Part shown: one piece after another, positions 1-6,451 of the stretch | How the letters are laid out: every line of letters starts with the position of its first letter | Position numbering within the stretch: the first letter of the stretch is position 1 | Origin: an uncultured Alphaproteobacteria bacterium | Lineage (GTDB): Bacteria > Pseudomonadota > Alphaproteobacteria > Caulobacterales > Hyphomonadaceae | Length of the DNA: 6,748 bases | Direction of reading: 5' to 3' | NCBI GenBank assembly: GCA_903831485.1 | Contig: CAIKXW010000387.1 | Coordinates: forward strand, 1 to 6,748 | Made by a program: the position numbers and the translations under genes | Notes under the pieces: generated by a model | Database searches by the model: none | What the model was told of the DNA's origin: nothing | Seen by the model: only the letters and a program-made list of their open reading frames with translations

Positions 1-55
1 AGAAAATCCGAGGGGTTCCAGCCCGCGCCGCAGGCTACCCGAGGCGGCCCCGACG
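1..55. other. Left edge, no gene assigned
   Basis: These bases lie upstream of the acetyltransferase. All three forward frames are open over most of the stretch, and none gives a protein end that I recognise. The frame of the following gene is open to the window edge, so its true start could lie further left. A purine-rich GAGGCGG at about 41-47 could serve as a distant ribosome binding site for the ATG at 56. In related genomes proB often precedes proA, but I see no ProB C-terminus here. Confidence 0.4.
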
Positions 56-613
56 ATGGTAAGCGATGCCATGCCAGAAGACGCGCCCCGTGATTTCATT
101 GTCCGCCCGATCGATCCGGACGTCGATGGTCCGGCGCTGCATGCGCTGTTCAGCGATGAGGACAGCTGCCGCTACCTGACACGGCCGGCGACCCTCAGCG
201 TGGCGGAAACGATCACGATGCTGCGCGAGTGGATGGGGCAGGACGACATCAACTGGGCGATCGCGGATACGCCCGATGGCCCGGCCCTTGGCCGCGTGTC
301 GATCTATCCACGAGGCAAGAACAATGTGTGGGATGCGGCATGCATGATCGCGCCGTCGGCGCGTGGCCGAAATCTCGCAGTTCGAGCGCTGGCCCTGGCG
401 CTGGAGGAGGCGTTCGAGACACTAGGCGCGCGGCGGATCACGGCGGATATCGACCCTGACAATGGCGCCTCGATCCGCGTGTTCGAGACGCTGGGCTTTA
501 CGCTGGAGGCGCGGTTGCGGGGCGAGTGGGAGATGCATATCGGCGTGCGGGATTCGCTGATCTACGGCCTGCTTCGGGACGATGACCGGCCATGGCGCAA
601 CTGGGCCCGATAA
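56..613 (+). CDS. GNAT-family N-acetyltransferase (RimJ/RimL-like)
   Basis: This predicted cytoplasmic enzyme transfers an acetyl group from acetyl-CoA to an amine; the substrate cannot be read from the sequence. The 185-residue length fits a single-domain GNAT protein. An N-terminal strand (FIVRPI, 14-19) leads into the fold. The acetyl-CoA binding loop is at about 100-112 (PSARGRNLAVRAL). It matches the R-x-x-G-x-A pattern except that Asn106 replaces the usual Gly. The C-terminal part has the RimJ/RimL-type signature DPDNGASIRVFETLGF (133-148), followed by R-G-E-W and the final strand D-S-L-I-Y-G-L. ATG 56 gives the longest product. ATG 71 (Met6) is a real alternative, because the first residues carry no recognisable motif and neither start has a strong ribosome binding site. 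proA follows after 37 bases in the same direction, so the two may share a transcript. A link to proline metabolism is not shown. Confidence 0.88.
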   Translation: MVSDAMPEDAPRDFIVRPIDPDVDGPALHALFSDEDSCRYLTRPATLSVAETITMLREWMGQDDINWAIADTPDGPALGRVSIYPRGKNNVWDAACMIAPSARGRNLAVRALALALEEAFETLGARRITADIDPDNGASIRVFETLGFTLEARLRGEWEMHIGVRDSLIYGLLRDDDRPWRNWAR

Positions 614-638
614 CTGGTCATCGGCAGGCTCTCCTGAT

Positions 639-642
639 AAGG
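639..642 (+). promoter_or_regulatory. Ribosome binding site fixing the proA start
   Basis: The purine motif AAGG lies 8 bases before ATG 651. It supports starting proA there rather than at the longer in-frame ATG 582. That ATG lies inside the acetyltransferase gene and would add 23 residues (including SSAGSPDKAAR) that are untypical of ProA. Confidence 0.5.
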
Positions 643-650
643 CAGCGCGC

Positions 651-1940
651 ATGACGATCCAGTTGCCCCTCTCCGCTCACGACGCTGTTCTTGCTGGAAC
701 CATGCTGGCCATGGGAGAGGCTGCACGGGCAGCCTCCGCCGGACTTGCCAAGGCCGGGCCGGAGCGGCGTACCGCTGCGCTCAAGGCGATGGCGGCGCGT
801 ATCCGTGCGGCTGAACCCGCGATCCTGGCGGCCAACGCGAAGGACATGGCGGGCGGGCGCGACAAGGGCCTCACCGGCGCGATGCTGGACCGGCTTGAGC
901 TGACCCCCGCACGCATCGCGGCAATGGCGCAGGGTGTCGAAGAGGTAGCGGACGTTACGGACCCGGTCGGCATGGTGATCGCGAGCTGGACGCGGCCCAA
1001 TGGCCTGGCGTTCGAGCGGGTTCGCGGGCCTATTGGCGTGATCGGTATCATCTATGAGAGCCGGCCGAATGTGACGGCGGATGCTGGCGCGCTGTGCGTG
1101 CGCGCGGCAAACGCGGCGATCCTGCGGGGCGGATCTGAAAGCCTGAACTCTTCTCTGGTGATTGCCGACGCGCTGCGGGTGGGATTGAAGGATGCTGGCC
1201 TGCCGGAGGATGCGATCCAGCTGGTGCAGACGGCGGATCGCGCTGCGGTGGGCCACATGCTGGCTGGCCTCAACGGCAAGCTCGACGTGCTGGTTCCGCG
1301 CGGGGGCAAGAGCCTGGTGGCCCGCGTGCAAGACGAGGCGCGCGTGCCGGTGATTGGGCATCTTGAGGGGCTCTGCCACACCTACATCCACGAAGGCGCG
1401 GATCCCGCCAAGGCGGAGGCGATCATCGTGAACGCCAAGCTGCGCCGCGTGGGCGTGTGTGGATCGACCGAGACAATGTTGATCGATGCGAGCATCGCGC
1501 CTGCCCTGCTGCCGCGTCTGGCGAAAGCGCTGGAGGCGGCGGGTTGCGAGTTGCGCGGGGACGCGCGGGCGCGGGCGATCCATCCGATGAAGGAAGCCAC
1601 GATACAGGACTGGACGACGGAATACCTCGCGCCGATCCTGTCGGTTGCAGTGGTGGACGGTGTTGAAGGTGCGATGGCGCACATCGCGCGCTATGGCTCG
1701 CAGCATACCGAGAGCATCGTGACCGAAGATGCGGCGGCGGCGGAACGCTTCCTCGCCGAGGTGGACAGCGCCATCGTGATGCATAACACCTCGACGCAGT
1801 TTGCCGATGGCGGCGAGTTCGGCATGGGCGGCGAGATCGGCATCGCGACAGGCCGCCTGCATGCCCGCGGTCCGGTGGGTGCTGAACAGCTGACGACGTT
1901 CAAGTATGTCGTGCGCGGCACGGGTCAGATCCGACCGTAG
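651..1940 (+). CDS. proA: Gamma-glutamyl phosphate reductase (proline synthesis)
   Basis: ProA reduces gamma-glutamyl phosphate to glutamate-5-semialdehyde with NADPH, the second step from glutamate to proline, in the cytoplasm. The product from ATG 651 has 429 residues, close to the usual 415-430. Recognisable blocks are the cofactor-domain segment RGPIGVIGIIYESRPNVT (about 124-141), the segment VLVPRGGKSL followed by the conserved VIGHLEGLCH, and the catalytic region GVCGSTET with the nucleophilic Cys at residue 270. The C-terminal signature RLHARGPVG...LTTFKYVVRGTGQIRP ends the protein, as in intact family members. It belongs to the aldehyde dehydrogenase superfamily. The start at 651 rests on the AAGG site and family length; 582, 702 and 711 are other in-frame ATGs. 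The gene looks intact. No proB is visible in the window, so the partner kinase must lie elsewhere or just to the left. Confidence 0.97.
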   Translation: MTIQLPLSAHDAVLAGTMLAMGEAARAASAGLAKAGPERRTAALKAMAARIRAAEPAILAANAKDMAGGRDKGLTGAMLDRLELTPARIAAMAQGVEEVADVTDPVGMVIASWTRPNGLAFERVRGPIGVIGIIYESRPNVTADAGALCVRAANAAILRGGSESLNSSLVIADALRVGLKDAGLPEDAIQLVQTADRAAVGHMLAGLNGKLDVLVPRGGKSLVARVQDEARVPVIGHLEGLCHTYIHEGADPAKAEAIIVNAKLRRVGVCGSTETMLIDASIAPALLPRLAKALEAAGCELRGDARARAIHPMKEATIQDWTTEYLAPILSVAVVDGVEGAMAHIARYGSQHTESIVTEDAAAAERFLAEVDSAIVMHNTSTQFADGGEFGMGGEIGIATGRLHARGPVGAEQLTTFKYVVRGTGQIRP

Positions 1941-1956
1941 TCGGCCCTAAGGCCGA
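1941..1956 (+). terminator. Possible weak terminator hairpin after proA
   Basis: Immediately after the proA stop, TCGGCC (1941-1946) pairs with GGCCGA (1951-1956) around a CTAA loop. It is followed by TCGTTTCG, which is only moderately T-rich. The six-pair stem is short but entirely paired and GC-rich. Its position right after a stop codon and before a 125-base gap fits the end of a transcript, but it may be inefficient. Confidence 0.4.
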
Positions 1957-2081
1957 TCGTTTCGCTGCCATTCATTTCAGGAAAGTAACGTCGCTGCCAC
2001 ACTAACGCCCCAACGCGCTCGCGATATGGTAGGCAGGCGCTGGGTGGTGGGGTCTGGCCTTACGCAGCAGAAGGGCGGGCT
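1957..2081. promoter_or_regulatory. Intergenic region, likely promoter region of the 2082-5604 operon
   Basis: This is the only sizeable gap upstream of the four-gene plus-strand cluster, so its promoter is expected here. I see no convincing -35/-10 pair. The nine-base sequence TCGCTGCCA occurs twice in the same orientation (1962-1970 and 1991-1999, 29 bases start to start) and could be an operator or chance. The AAGGGCGGG at 2071-2079 is the likely ribosome binding site for the GTG start at 2082. Confidence 0.35.
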
Positions 2082-3683
2082 GTGCAACAACTCGACTCGA
2101 CGACGGCCAACCCGTCAGATGTGGCCGCCGGCGGCGGTGATTTTTTCGGCATTCCGTATGGATGGCCACTGGCGCTCGCTATTGTCGGCCTGATCATCGT
2201 GATGTGGATCGGCCGCGAGCCGATGCACCGGATCGTGCGCCAGACCTTCTTCTTCCTCGGCTACATGTTCGCCCGCTGGGGCTCCTCCCTACTCGATCAC
2301 GGCCGCCGCGCACGCGAAGTGACCAACGAGAAGATCGCTTCGCAGCGCGCCGACGAGTTGCAGGACCGGATGCTTCATCTCGAAGAGAAGATGGGCAAGC
2401 GGACGGAGCAGCTGGCGCGTGAGACCGGCCCGATCCTGAAGAAGCTGGACAAGGCGACACATGAACTGGCGACGAGCGCTAATGCGATTTCCGACATCAA
2501 CCTGGAAGACGCCGCAGAGCGCGCCTTCCGCTCCGCCCTGCCGTCGATGGAGTCGACGCGGGGGCTGACCAAGATCGAGAAGAACATCGCCGCCAACACG
2601 GCGCGTGCGATGAACGACAAGCTGACGCCGCTGCGCCCGGCGCTTATCACAATCCGGAACGAGAGCCCGCGCCTGAAGGAAGTCGCCGAAAAGCTGGTGA
2701 AGATCGAGCACGACTTCAACAAGAATGCGAGCGACGTGAACAAGGCTTTCATCGAGTTCGAGGAGATCGTGCGGTCCGAGGATCGCAGGAAGATCGCTTC
2801 GCGTGCGTCGATCGTCGTGCCGTGGCTCATCGCGGTGCTGATCACGACCATCGCGCTGGCTGGCGTGTTCCTGAACTTCTTCCTGATCGAGCGGCCAATG
2901 GCCGAGATCGTCGGTGAAGGCGCGCGCATCGGCGGCATCGGCCTGCCGACCTTTGCAGCGATCATCGTCATCTTCCTCGAATTCGTGACGGGCGTGATCC
3001 TCATGGACTCGGCCGGATTCACGCGATTGATCCCGGCCTTCCATTCCATGTCGGCGGCGGGGCGGCGGGTGATGCTGGTGGTGTCTTTCACCTTCCTCGC
3101 GCTGTTCTCCGTCATGGAGATGACGCTCTCGATCGTGCGCGAGCAGATCATCGAGCAGGACCGCGAGACCGACCGGCTCGCAGCACAGATCATCGGGCCG
3201 GTGCTGATCGCGCCACAACCAAGCGCCGAAGCGCCTGCGGCGGCCGCTCCGACCGAAGCGCCGCAGCGCGCGAACGTGTTCGGGCTCGAACTGTCGACGT
3301 TTGCACAGCTGATACTTGCGGGCGTGATTCCCTGGCTGCTGGCGGCGGCGGCGCTGCCGCTCGAGACCATCATCCGCAATTCGGTGTTCATCATCTCGAT
3401 CTTCGCCAGCTTCGCGCTGATCTTCCTGTCCTTCATCTGCAAGACGATCTCGGCGCTGTTCAAGAATATCGGCGTCTTCCTGCTGGCGATCTACGACTTC
3501 ATTATCTTCCTGCCGCTGTTCGCGCAGCGATGGTGGAAGGAACGCCGGGCGACGGGGGAGAGCGGTCCGCAGCGTCGCGGGCAAGCCGACGACGAGCTGG
3601 TACTGAACGACCCGCCGCCGCCACGGCCGTCCAAACGCGAGAAGTCGCGTCAGGCGGAGCCGGAATTCGAGAAGGCATCATGA
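2082..3683 (+). CDS. Multi-spanning inner-membrane protein with long helical/coiled-coil region, unknown function
   Basis: I do not recognise a named family. The 533-residue protein starts at GTG 2082, preceded by a purine-rich AAGGGCGGG. No in-frame ATG occurs before the first membrane helix. Predicted order: a polar N-terminus; membrane helix 1 (about 26-43); a long charged helical stretch (about 75-235) rich in Glu, Lys, Arg and Ala, probably partly coiled coil; membrane helices at about 244-268, 288-308 (with Glu300 inside) and 330-351; a polar segment with a Pro/Ala-rich linker (about 353-398); three further hydrophobic helices (about 404-425, 432-456, 460-482); and a basic, proline-rich tail including PPPPRP. 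The stop overlaps the start of the VWA-like lipoprotein gene, implying translational coupling. A scaffold or sensor in the inner membrane is possible, but this is inference from architecture only. Confidence 0.85.
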   Translation: MQQLDSTTANPSDVAAGGGDFFGIPYGWPLALAIVGLIIVMWIGREPMHRIVRQTFFFLGYMFARWGSSLLDHGRRAREVTNEKIASQRADELQDRMLHLEEKMGKRTEQLARETGPILKKLDKATHELATSANAISDINLEDAAERAFRSALPSMESTRGLTKIEKNIAANTARAMNDKLTPLRPALITIRNESPRLKEVAEKLVKIEHDFNKNASDVNKAFIEFEEIVRSEDRRKIASRASIVVPWLIAVLITTIALAGVFLNFFLIERPMAEIVGEGARIGGIGLPTFAAIIVIFLEFVTGVILMDSAGFTRLIPAFHSMSAAGRRVMLVVSFTFLALFSVMEMTLSIVREQIIEQDRETDRLAAQIIGPVLIAPQPSAEAPAAAAPTEAPQRANVFGLELSTFAQLILAGVIPWLLAAAALPLETIIRNSVFIISIFASFALIFLSFICKTISALFKNIGVFLLAIYDFIIFLPLFAQRWWKERRATGESGPQRRGQADDELVLNDPPPPRPSKREKSRQAEPEFEKAS

Positions 3684-4333
3684 TGCGCCGCCTTGCCGCC
3701 GCAGCCTGCGGCCTCTCGCTTCTTGCGCTCGCCGGTTGCGGCCTCGTGACTTCGACCAACCGGTCGGTGTTCTTTGTGTTCGACGTGTCGGGCACCTATG
3801 TCGAGGCTGTGCCGGACGCGACCAAGATGGCCAACATCACGGTGGCGAAACTTCTGCCGGGCGACTGGGTCGGCGCAAGCCAGATCAGCGCCTGCTCCTT
3901 CTCCGAGAAGGAGATCATACTCCAGCGCCAGTTGCCGACGACGCCGAGCCTGGCCGCCGAGGCCAAGCGCGAGCTGTTCAAGGAGTTCACCGCCTATGCG
4001 GCGCAGGTGAAGTCGGCGAAGTACACCGACATCCGGGGCGCCCTCGCGCAGGCCTCGTTCGAGCTGAAACAGCGTCCAGAGGAAGAGCGGTTCATCGTGC
4101 TGTTTTCGGACATGCTGGCCGACTACGGCAAGGCTTGCGACACGTCCGAAATCAAGCTTGACCTTGCAGGCATCCATGTGATCGCCGCCAACGTCATCAA
4201 GTCTGACCCGGCCGACCCTCAAGAATATATCGACATGCTCAAGGAGTGGGAGGCGACGGTTGTCGCCGCCGGTGGAACATGGTCACTGGTGACCTCGCCG
4301 GACCTGCTGCCGAAGCTGGTGACCGGCGTCTGA
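3680..4333 (+). CDS. Lipoprotein with von Willebrand factor A-like domain
   Basis: The start overlaps the previous stop. ATG 3680 gives ATGA; ATG 3683 is equally possible and has better spacing (7 bases) from GAGAAGG at 3669-3675. The protein is 217 residues from ATG 3680. It begins with a lipoprotein signal peptide ending in the lipobox LALAGC (Cys20). The next residue is Gly, so outer-membrane sorting is plausible. A VWA-like fold follows: a hydrophobic strand VFFVFDVSGT carries an apparent metal-site motif D35-x-S37-x-T39 (the last Ser of the usual DxSxS is Thr); TDIRGAL supplies Thr116; and FIVLFSDMLAD supplies Asp144. These match the three MIDAS loops that bind a metal ion in VWA domains, which usually mediate protein contacts. 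Cys72 and Cys153 could form a disulfide. The partner is probably a product of the same operon, but no ligand can be named. Confidence 0.85.
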   Translation: MMRRLAAAACGLSLLALAGCGLVTSTNRSVFFVFDVSGTYVEAVPDATKMANITVAKLLPGDWVGASQISACSFSEKEIILQRQLPTTPSLAAEAKRELFKEFTAYAAQVKSAKYTDIRGALAQASFELKQRPEEERFIVLFSDMLADYGKACDTSEIKLDLAGIHVIAANVIKSDPADPQEYIDMLKEWEATVVAAGGTWSLVTSPDLLPKLVTGV

Positions 4334-4344
4334 GAGGGCGTGCG

Positions 4345-4971
4345 ATGAACCGGGTGTTGGCGATCTGTCTTGCAATGACTGCTGTGGCGGCTTGCTCCAA
4401 GCCGACGGAGCTGGCTTCAAGCGCCAATGGCAAGGGGTCGATCACGGTCGCCGCAGCGCCCAAGAATACGCCCCCGCCCGAGATTCCCGCTGAAGAGCTT
4501 GCAGCCATTGCCGCCGAACAGGGCGAAGCGGCGCCGGCTGATCCCACGACCGAAGCAGCGCCGGACAGCACGCCTTCGGGGCCGGCGACGGTTACCGACT
4601 ATCGTGCATCGGTGGCGAACCAGATCGGCGCGTTGCCGGCGGTGGGCGACGCAGCAGCGCTGGCGGCGGCGTTTGCCGACTGGCGCGCGCGTGCAGCGGC
4701 GGCCCCGGGTGCTTTCGAGGCGGGGCAGCAGCAGTTGGGCGCTGATGCGCAGGAGTACAACCCGTCCGATGCGGAGCTCGTCGCGGCGGAGGCTGGCGAC
4801 CGCTTGTCCGCAGCCCTGCAGGGCGCCGACGAGGCGACCCGCACGGTGGTCGCGGCCGCCATTGGCGACAGCACGAGCTATCGGCGTTTCGATTTCCGGC
4901 GCGTGGATGTCGCTGGCTCGGGACGCTTCGTCTATGCATCAGCGCCACGCGAGGCGCGGCTGCCGCTCTAG
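4345..4971 (+). CDS. Ala/Pro-rich lipoprotein, unknown function
   Basis: The start at ATG 4345 has a strong site GAGAGGG (4332-4338), 6 bases upstream and overlapping the previous stop. The gene begins 11 bases after the VWA-like lipoprotein. The product has 208 residues. It has a short signal peptide with lipobox VAAC (Cys17, Ser at the next position), then a low-complexity Ala/Pro/Glu/Thr linker to about residue 90. The C-terminal half (from VTDYRASV) is helical and Ala-rich and ends in a more structured segment around SYRRFDFRRVDV. I recognise no domain or catalytic motif. The second lipoprotein signal in a row and the tight spacing suggest that it acts with the two upstream proteins at the envelope. 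The flexible linker would let the C-terminal domain reach away from the membrane. Confidence 0.82.
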   Translation: MNRVLAICLAMTAVAACSKPTELASSANGKGSITVAAAPKNTPPPEIPAEELAAIAAEQGEAAPADPTTEAAPDSTPSGPATVTDYRASVANQIGALPAVGDAAALAAAFADWRARAAAAPGAFEAGQQQLGADAQEYNPSDAELVAAEAGDRLSAALQGADEATRTVVAAAIGDSTSYRRFDFRRVDVAGSGRFVYASAPREARLPL

Positions 4972-4974
4972 GTC

Positions 4975-5604
4975 ATGACCCTCTCCCCACTCGCACGCCT
5001 GCGCCTGCCCTCGCCGCCTGGCGATCTTGTCATCGGGCTGATGGGGGGATCGTTCGACCCGCCGCATTCAGGGCATGCGCATGTGATCGCGACGGCGAGG
5101 CGCGCTGTCGGACTTGATCGCATCTGGGTTCTGGTCTCGCCGGGCAATCCGCTGAAGCGCACGCAAACGGCGCTGAAGGACCGGCTGGCGGCGGCGCGAC
5201 GCAGGCTGGGCGGACCTGGCGTTGTCGTTTCCGACATCGAGGCGAGGCTCGGCACGCGTTACACGATCGACCTGATCCGGGCACTGCAGCGGCAAGCGCC
5301 ACGGGCGCGCTTCGTGTGGATCATCGGCGGCGACAATCTGCGGGACTTCCATCGCTGGAAGGAGTGGCGCGCGATTGCAAAGCTTGTTCCGATCGTCGTC
5401 GTCGCCCGGCCCGGCGCGAGCCCGAAAGCAGGGCTGTCGCGATTTGCACGACAGTTCGGGGCGCAGCGCGTCAGCCAGTCTGATGCCCGGACGCTGGCGC
5501 GCCGGACGCCTCCCTGCTGGGTCTATATCTCAGCGCCGTTCGATCCGGTGTCGTCGACCAATTTGCGGGCGACGATGGCGGTCAACGCCCTGCCGCCGGT
5601 CTAG
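4975..5604 (+). CDS. nadD: Nicotinate-nucleotide adenylyltransferase (NAD synthesis)
   Basis: NadD joins nicotinate mononucleotide and ATP to make deamido-NAD and pyrophosphate, in the cytoplasm. The 209-residue product has the nucleotidyltransferase signature GGSFDPPHSGH (24-34, with the catalytic-site histidines), the NPLK segment (58-61), GTRYTIDLI (93-101), the IGGDNLRDFHRWKEW block (117-131), and the C-terminal SSTNLR (193-198) matching the SSTxIR ATP-binding motif. The start at 4975 lies 3 bases after the previous stop and has only a weak nearby AGG. The next in-frame ATG (5041, Met23) would remove the first strand before the signature and is unlikely. It is the last gene of the cluster and probably depends on the upstream transcript. 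In related genomes rsfS and rlmH usually follow nadD, but here they do not. Confidence 0.95.
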   Translation: MTLSPLARLRLPSPPGDLVIGLMGGSFDPPHSGHAHVIATARRAVGLDRIWVLVSPGNPLKRTQTALKDRLAAARRRLGGPGVVVSDIEARLGTRYTIDLIRALQRQAPRARFVWIIGGDNLRDFHRWKEWRAIAKLVPIVVVARPGASPKAGLSRFARQFGAQRVSQSDARTLARRTPPCWVYISAPFDPVSSTNLRATMAVNALPPV

Positions 5605-5767
5605 TCTCCGGATTATCCTCGGATGATGTCGGCGGATCGTCAGCCGCGGGGGCAGGCGCCGCCGTGGTGTCCGAGAACAGGCTTCTCTCGCCCTGCCCGC
5701 AGCTCGTGACGGCGACGGCGACGGCCGTCGTGATCACCGACATGATGATGACGCCAAGCCTCGCCAC
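5582..5767 (-). CDS. Small lipoprotein, unknown function
   Basis: This 61-residue product has a hydrophobic N-terminus with an Ala-Val repeat leading to the lipobox VTSC (Cys23), and a polar, acidic, Pro/Ala-rich mature part of about 39 residues. The GTG start at 5767 is supported by AGGAG (5776-5780), 8 bases upstream on the minus strand. ATG 5743 (Met9) is an alternative but leaves a signal peptide without its basic residue. It starts 11 bases after the stop of the VOC-like fragment. It converges on nadD, and its last 23 bases overlap the nadD end on the opposite strand. The short length and low complexity leave some doubt. The lipobox and ribosome binding site argue that it is real. Confidence 0.6.
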   Translation of the reverse strand: MARLGVIIMSVITTAVAVAVTSCGQGERSLFSDTTAAPAPAADDPPTSSEDNPETRPAAGR

Positions 5768-5775
5768 CGCTCCCT

Positions 5776-5780
5776 CTCCT
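5776..5780 (-). promoter_or_regulatory. Ribosome binding site of the small lipoprotein gene
   Basis: AGGAG on the minus strand lies 8 bases before GTG 5767, within a purine run that overlaps the stop of the VOC-like fragment. It favours the GTG over the later ATG at 5743. Confidence 0.5.
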
Positions 5781-5964
5781 ATCGTTTCGCCGGGCAGCTG
5801 ACCGACCAGGTCACGCCGAACGGATCGAGCATATGGCCATGTTTATCGCCCCACGGCGCAACCGCAAAGGGCAAGGTCTCGCGGCAGCCCGCCTTGACGG
5901 CGCGATCCCACCAGATGTCGCCATCGGGAACGACCAGCTGCATCACATAGCTGCGCGAGCGCTG
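5779..5964 (-). pseudogene. C-terminal fragment of a VOC/glyoxalase-like protein (PhnB type)
   Basis: About 60 residues, ending at a TAG (5781-5779), resemble the C-terminal half of a VOC-superfamily protein of the PhnB/bleomycin-resistance-like group. The visible segments are SYVMQLVV, then DIWWDRAVKAGC, then APWGDKHGHMLDPFGVTWSV. The last of these fits the family pattern W-G-D-x-x-G-x-x-x-D-P-F-G-x-x-W. A full protein would be about 120-160 residues, so the N-terminal half is missing. Upstream of about 5955-5971 the same frame gives a low-complexity Ser/Arg/Pro-rich product. That DNA instead reads as a TonB-dependent receptor in another frame. The substrate is unknown; a functional product is unlikely. 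Confidence 0.72.
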
Positions 5965-6451
5965 TGTCGGCGGCGGGGCGGGCGTAGTAGACGCCATCGA
6001 CATAGAGGCCGACGCCCTGCTCGATGCCGTCATTGGTGAGGCCAAAAGGCGAGCCGATGCCGCGGATGTTGATCGCGGAGTTGCGCGGGTTGGTGGAGTA
6101 GAACTGCACCGAGGGCACAAGCGACGAAATCTTGCCGGCGTTGAACGCGCCGGTGTCGGCGAGGAAATCCTCGCTCAGCACCGCCACCGGGATCGGCACG
6201 TCCTGCACGTCTTCCTCGACGCGTCGGGCGGTGACGACCACGCGGTCGCCCGACTGGATCGGCTGGGGCGTGGCGGCGGGCGGCTGGTCATCGGCGGCGC
6301 CTGGGCCGGTCTGGTCGGCGACGACTTCGGCAGCGGTCTCGCCCTGGGCGAAGGCCGGCGCCGACCAGAAAACGGCGAGCGCCGCTATCGAAATGCCGTA
6401 ACGGATATGGTTACCCGACTGGAAATGATGAGAATTGCGCTGCGCTTTCAT
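5843..6451 (-). pseudogene. Truncated TonB-dependent receptor (signal peptide and start of plug domain)
   Basis: Intact members are outer-membrane beta-barrels of roughly 700-900 residues that import siderophores, sugars or other large ligands using TonB energy. Here only the first 161 residues are receptor-like. They comprise a signal peptide with probable cleavage after APAFA (residue 35), a polar spacer, DRVVVTARR (69-77), and plug-domain segments VPIPVAVLSEDFL, INIRGIG (127-133) and VGLYVDGVYYARPAA (147-161). The expected continuation, with the conserved V-L-R-G-P-Q-G-T-L-Y-G block, is absent. From about 5971 downward the DNA belongs to a VOC-like gene read out of frame, and the frame stops at 5843 after 202 residues. 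The product would lack a barrel and cannot be a transporter. Confidence 0.8.

Noticed and set aside
618..1862. Long minus-strand open frame opposite proA
   Set aside because: It lies entirely opposite a well-supported proA, its product is rich in Arg/His/Ala with no recognisable motif, and such shadows are common in GC-rich genomes.
2289..3584. Two long minus-strand open frames (2289-3584 and 2375-3463) opposite the membrane protein
   Set aside because: The products are low-complexity (Arg/Asp/His-rich or Ser/Ala-rich). The plus-strand frame has coherent membrane helices and operon spacing, so it is the coding one.
3530..3679. Upstream extension of the VWA-like lipoprotein to 3530
   Set aside because: The extra 50 residues are Arg/Ala-rich, overlap the previous gene and would bury the lipoprotein signal peptide. 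The ATGs at 3680/3683 have a ribosome binding site.
4246..4344. Upstream extension of the second lipoprotein to 4246
   Set aside because: It would overlap the previous gene and hide the signal peptide. ATG 4345 has a strong GAGAGGG site 6 bases upstream.
5708..5725. Triple GACGGC repeat and nearby CGACGGCCGTCG palindrome as a regulatory element
   Set aside because: They are explained by the Ala-Val repeat codons of the small lipoprotein signal peptide on the minus strand.
5843..6120. A genuine fusion protein of TonB receptor and VOC domain
   Set aside because: The two parts are in different frames, so no single product contains both.
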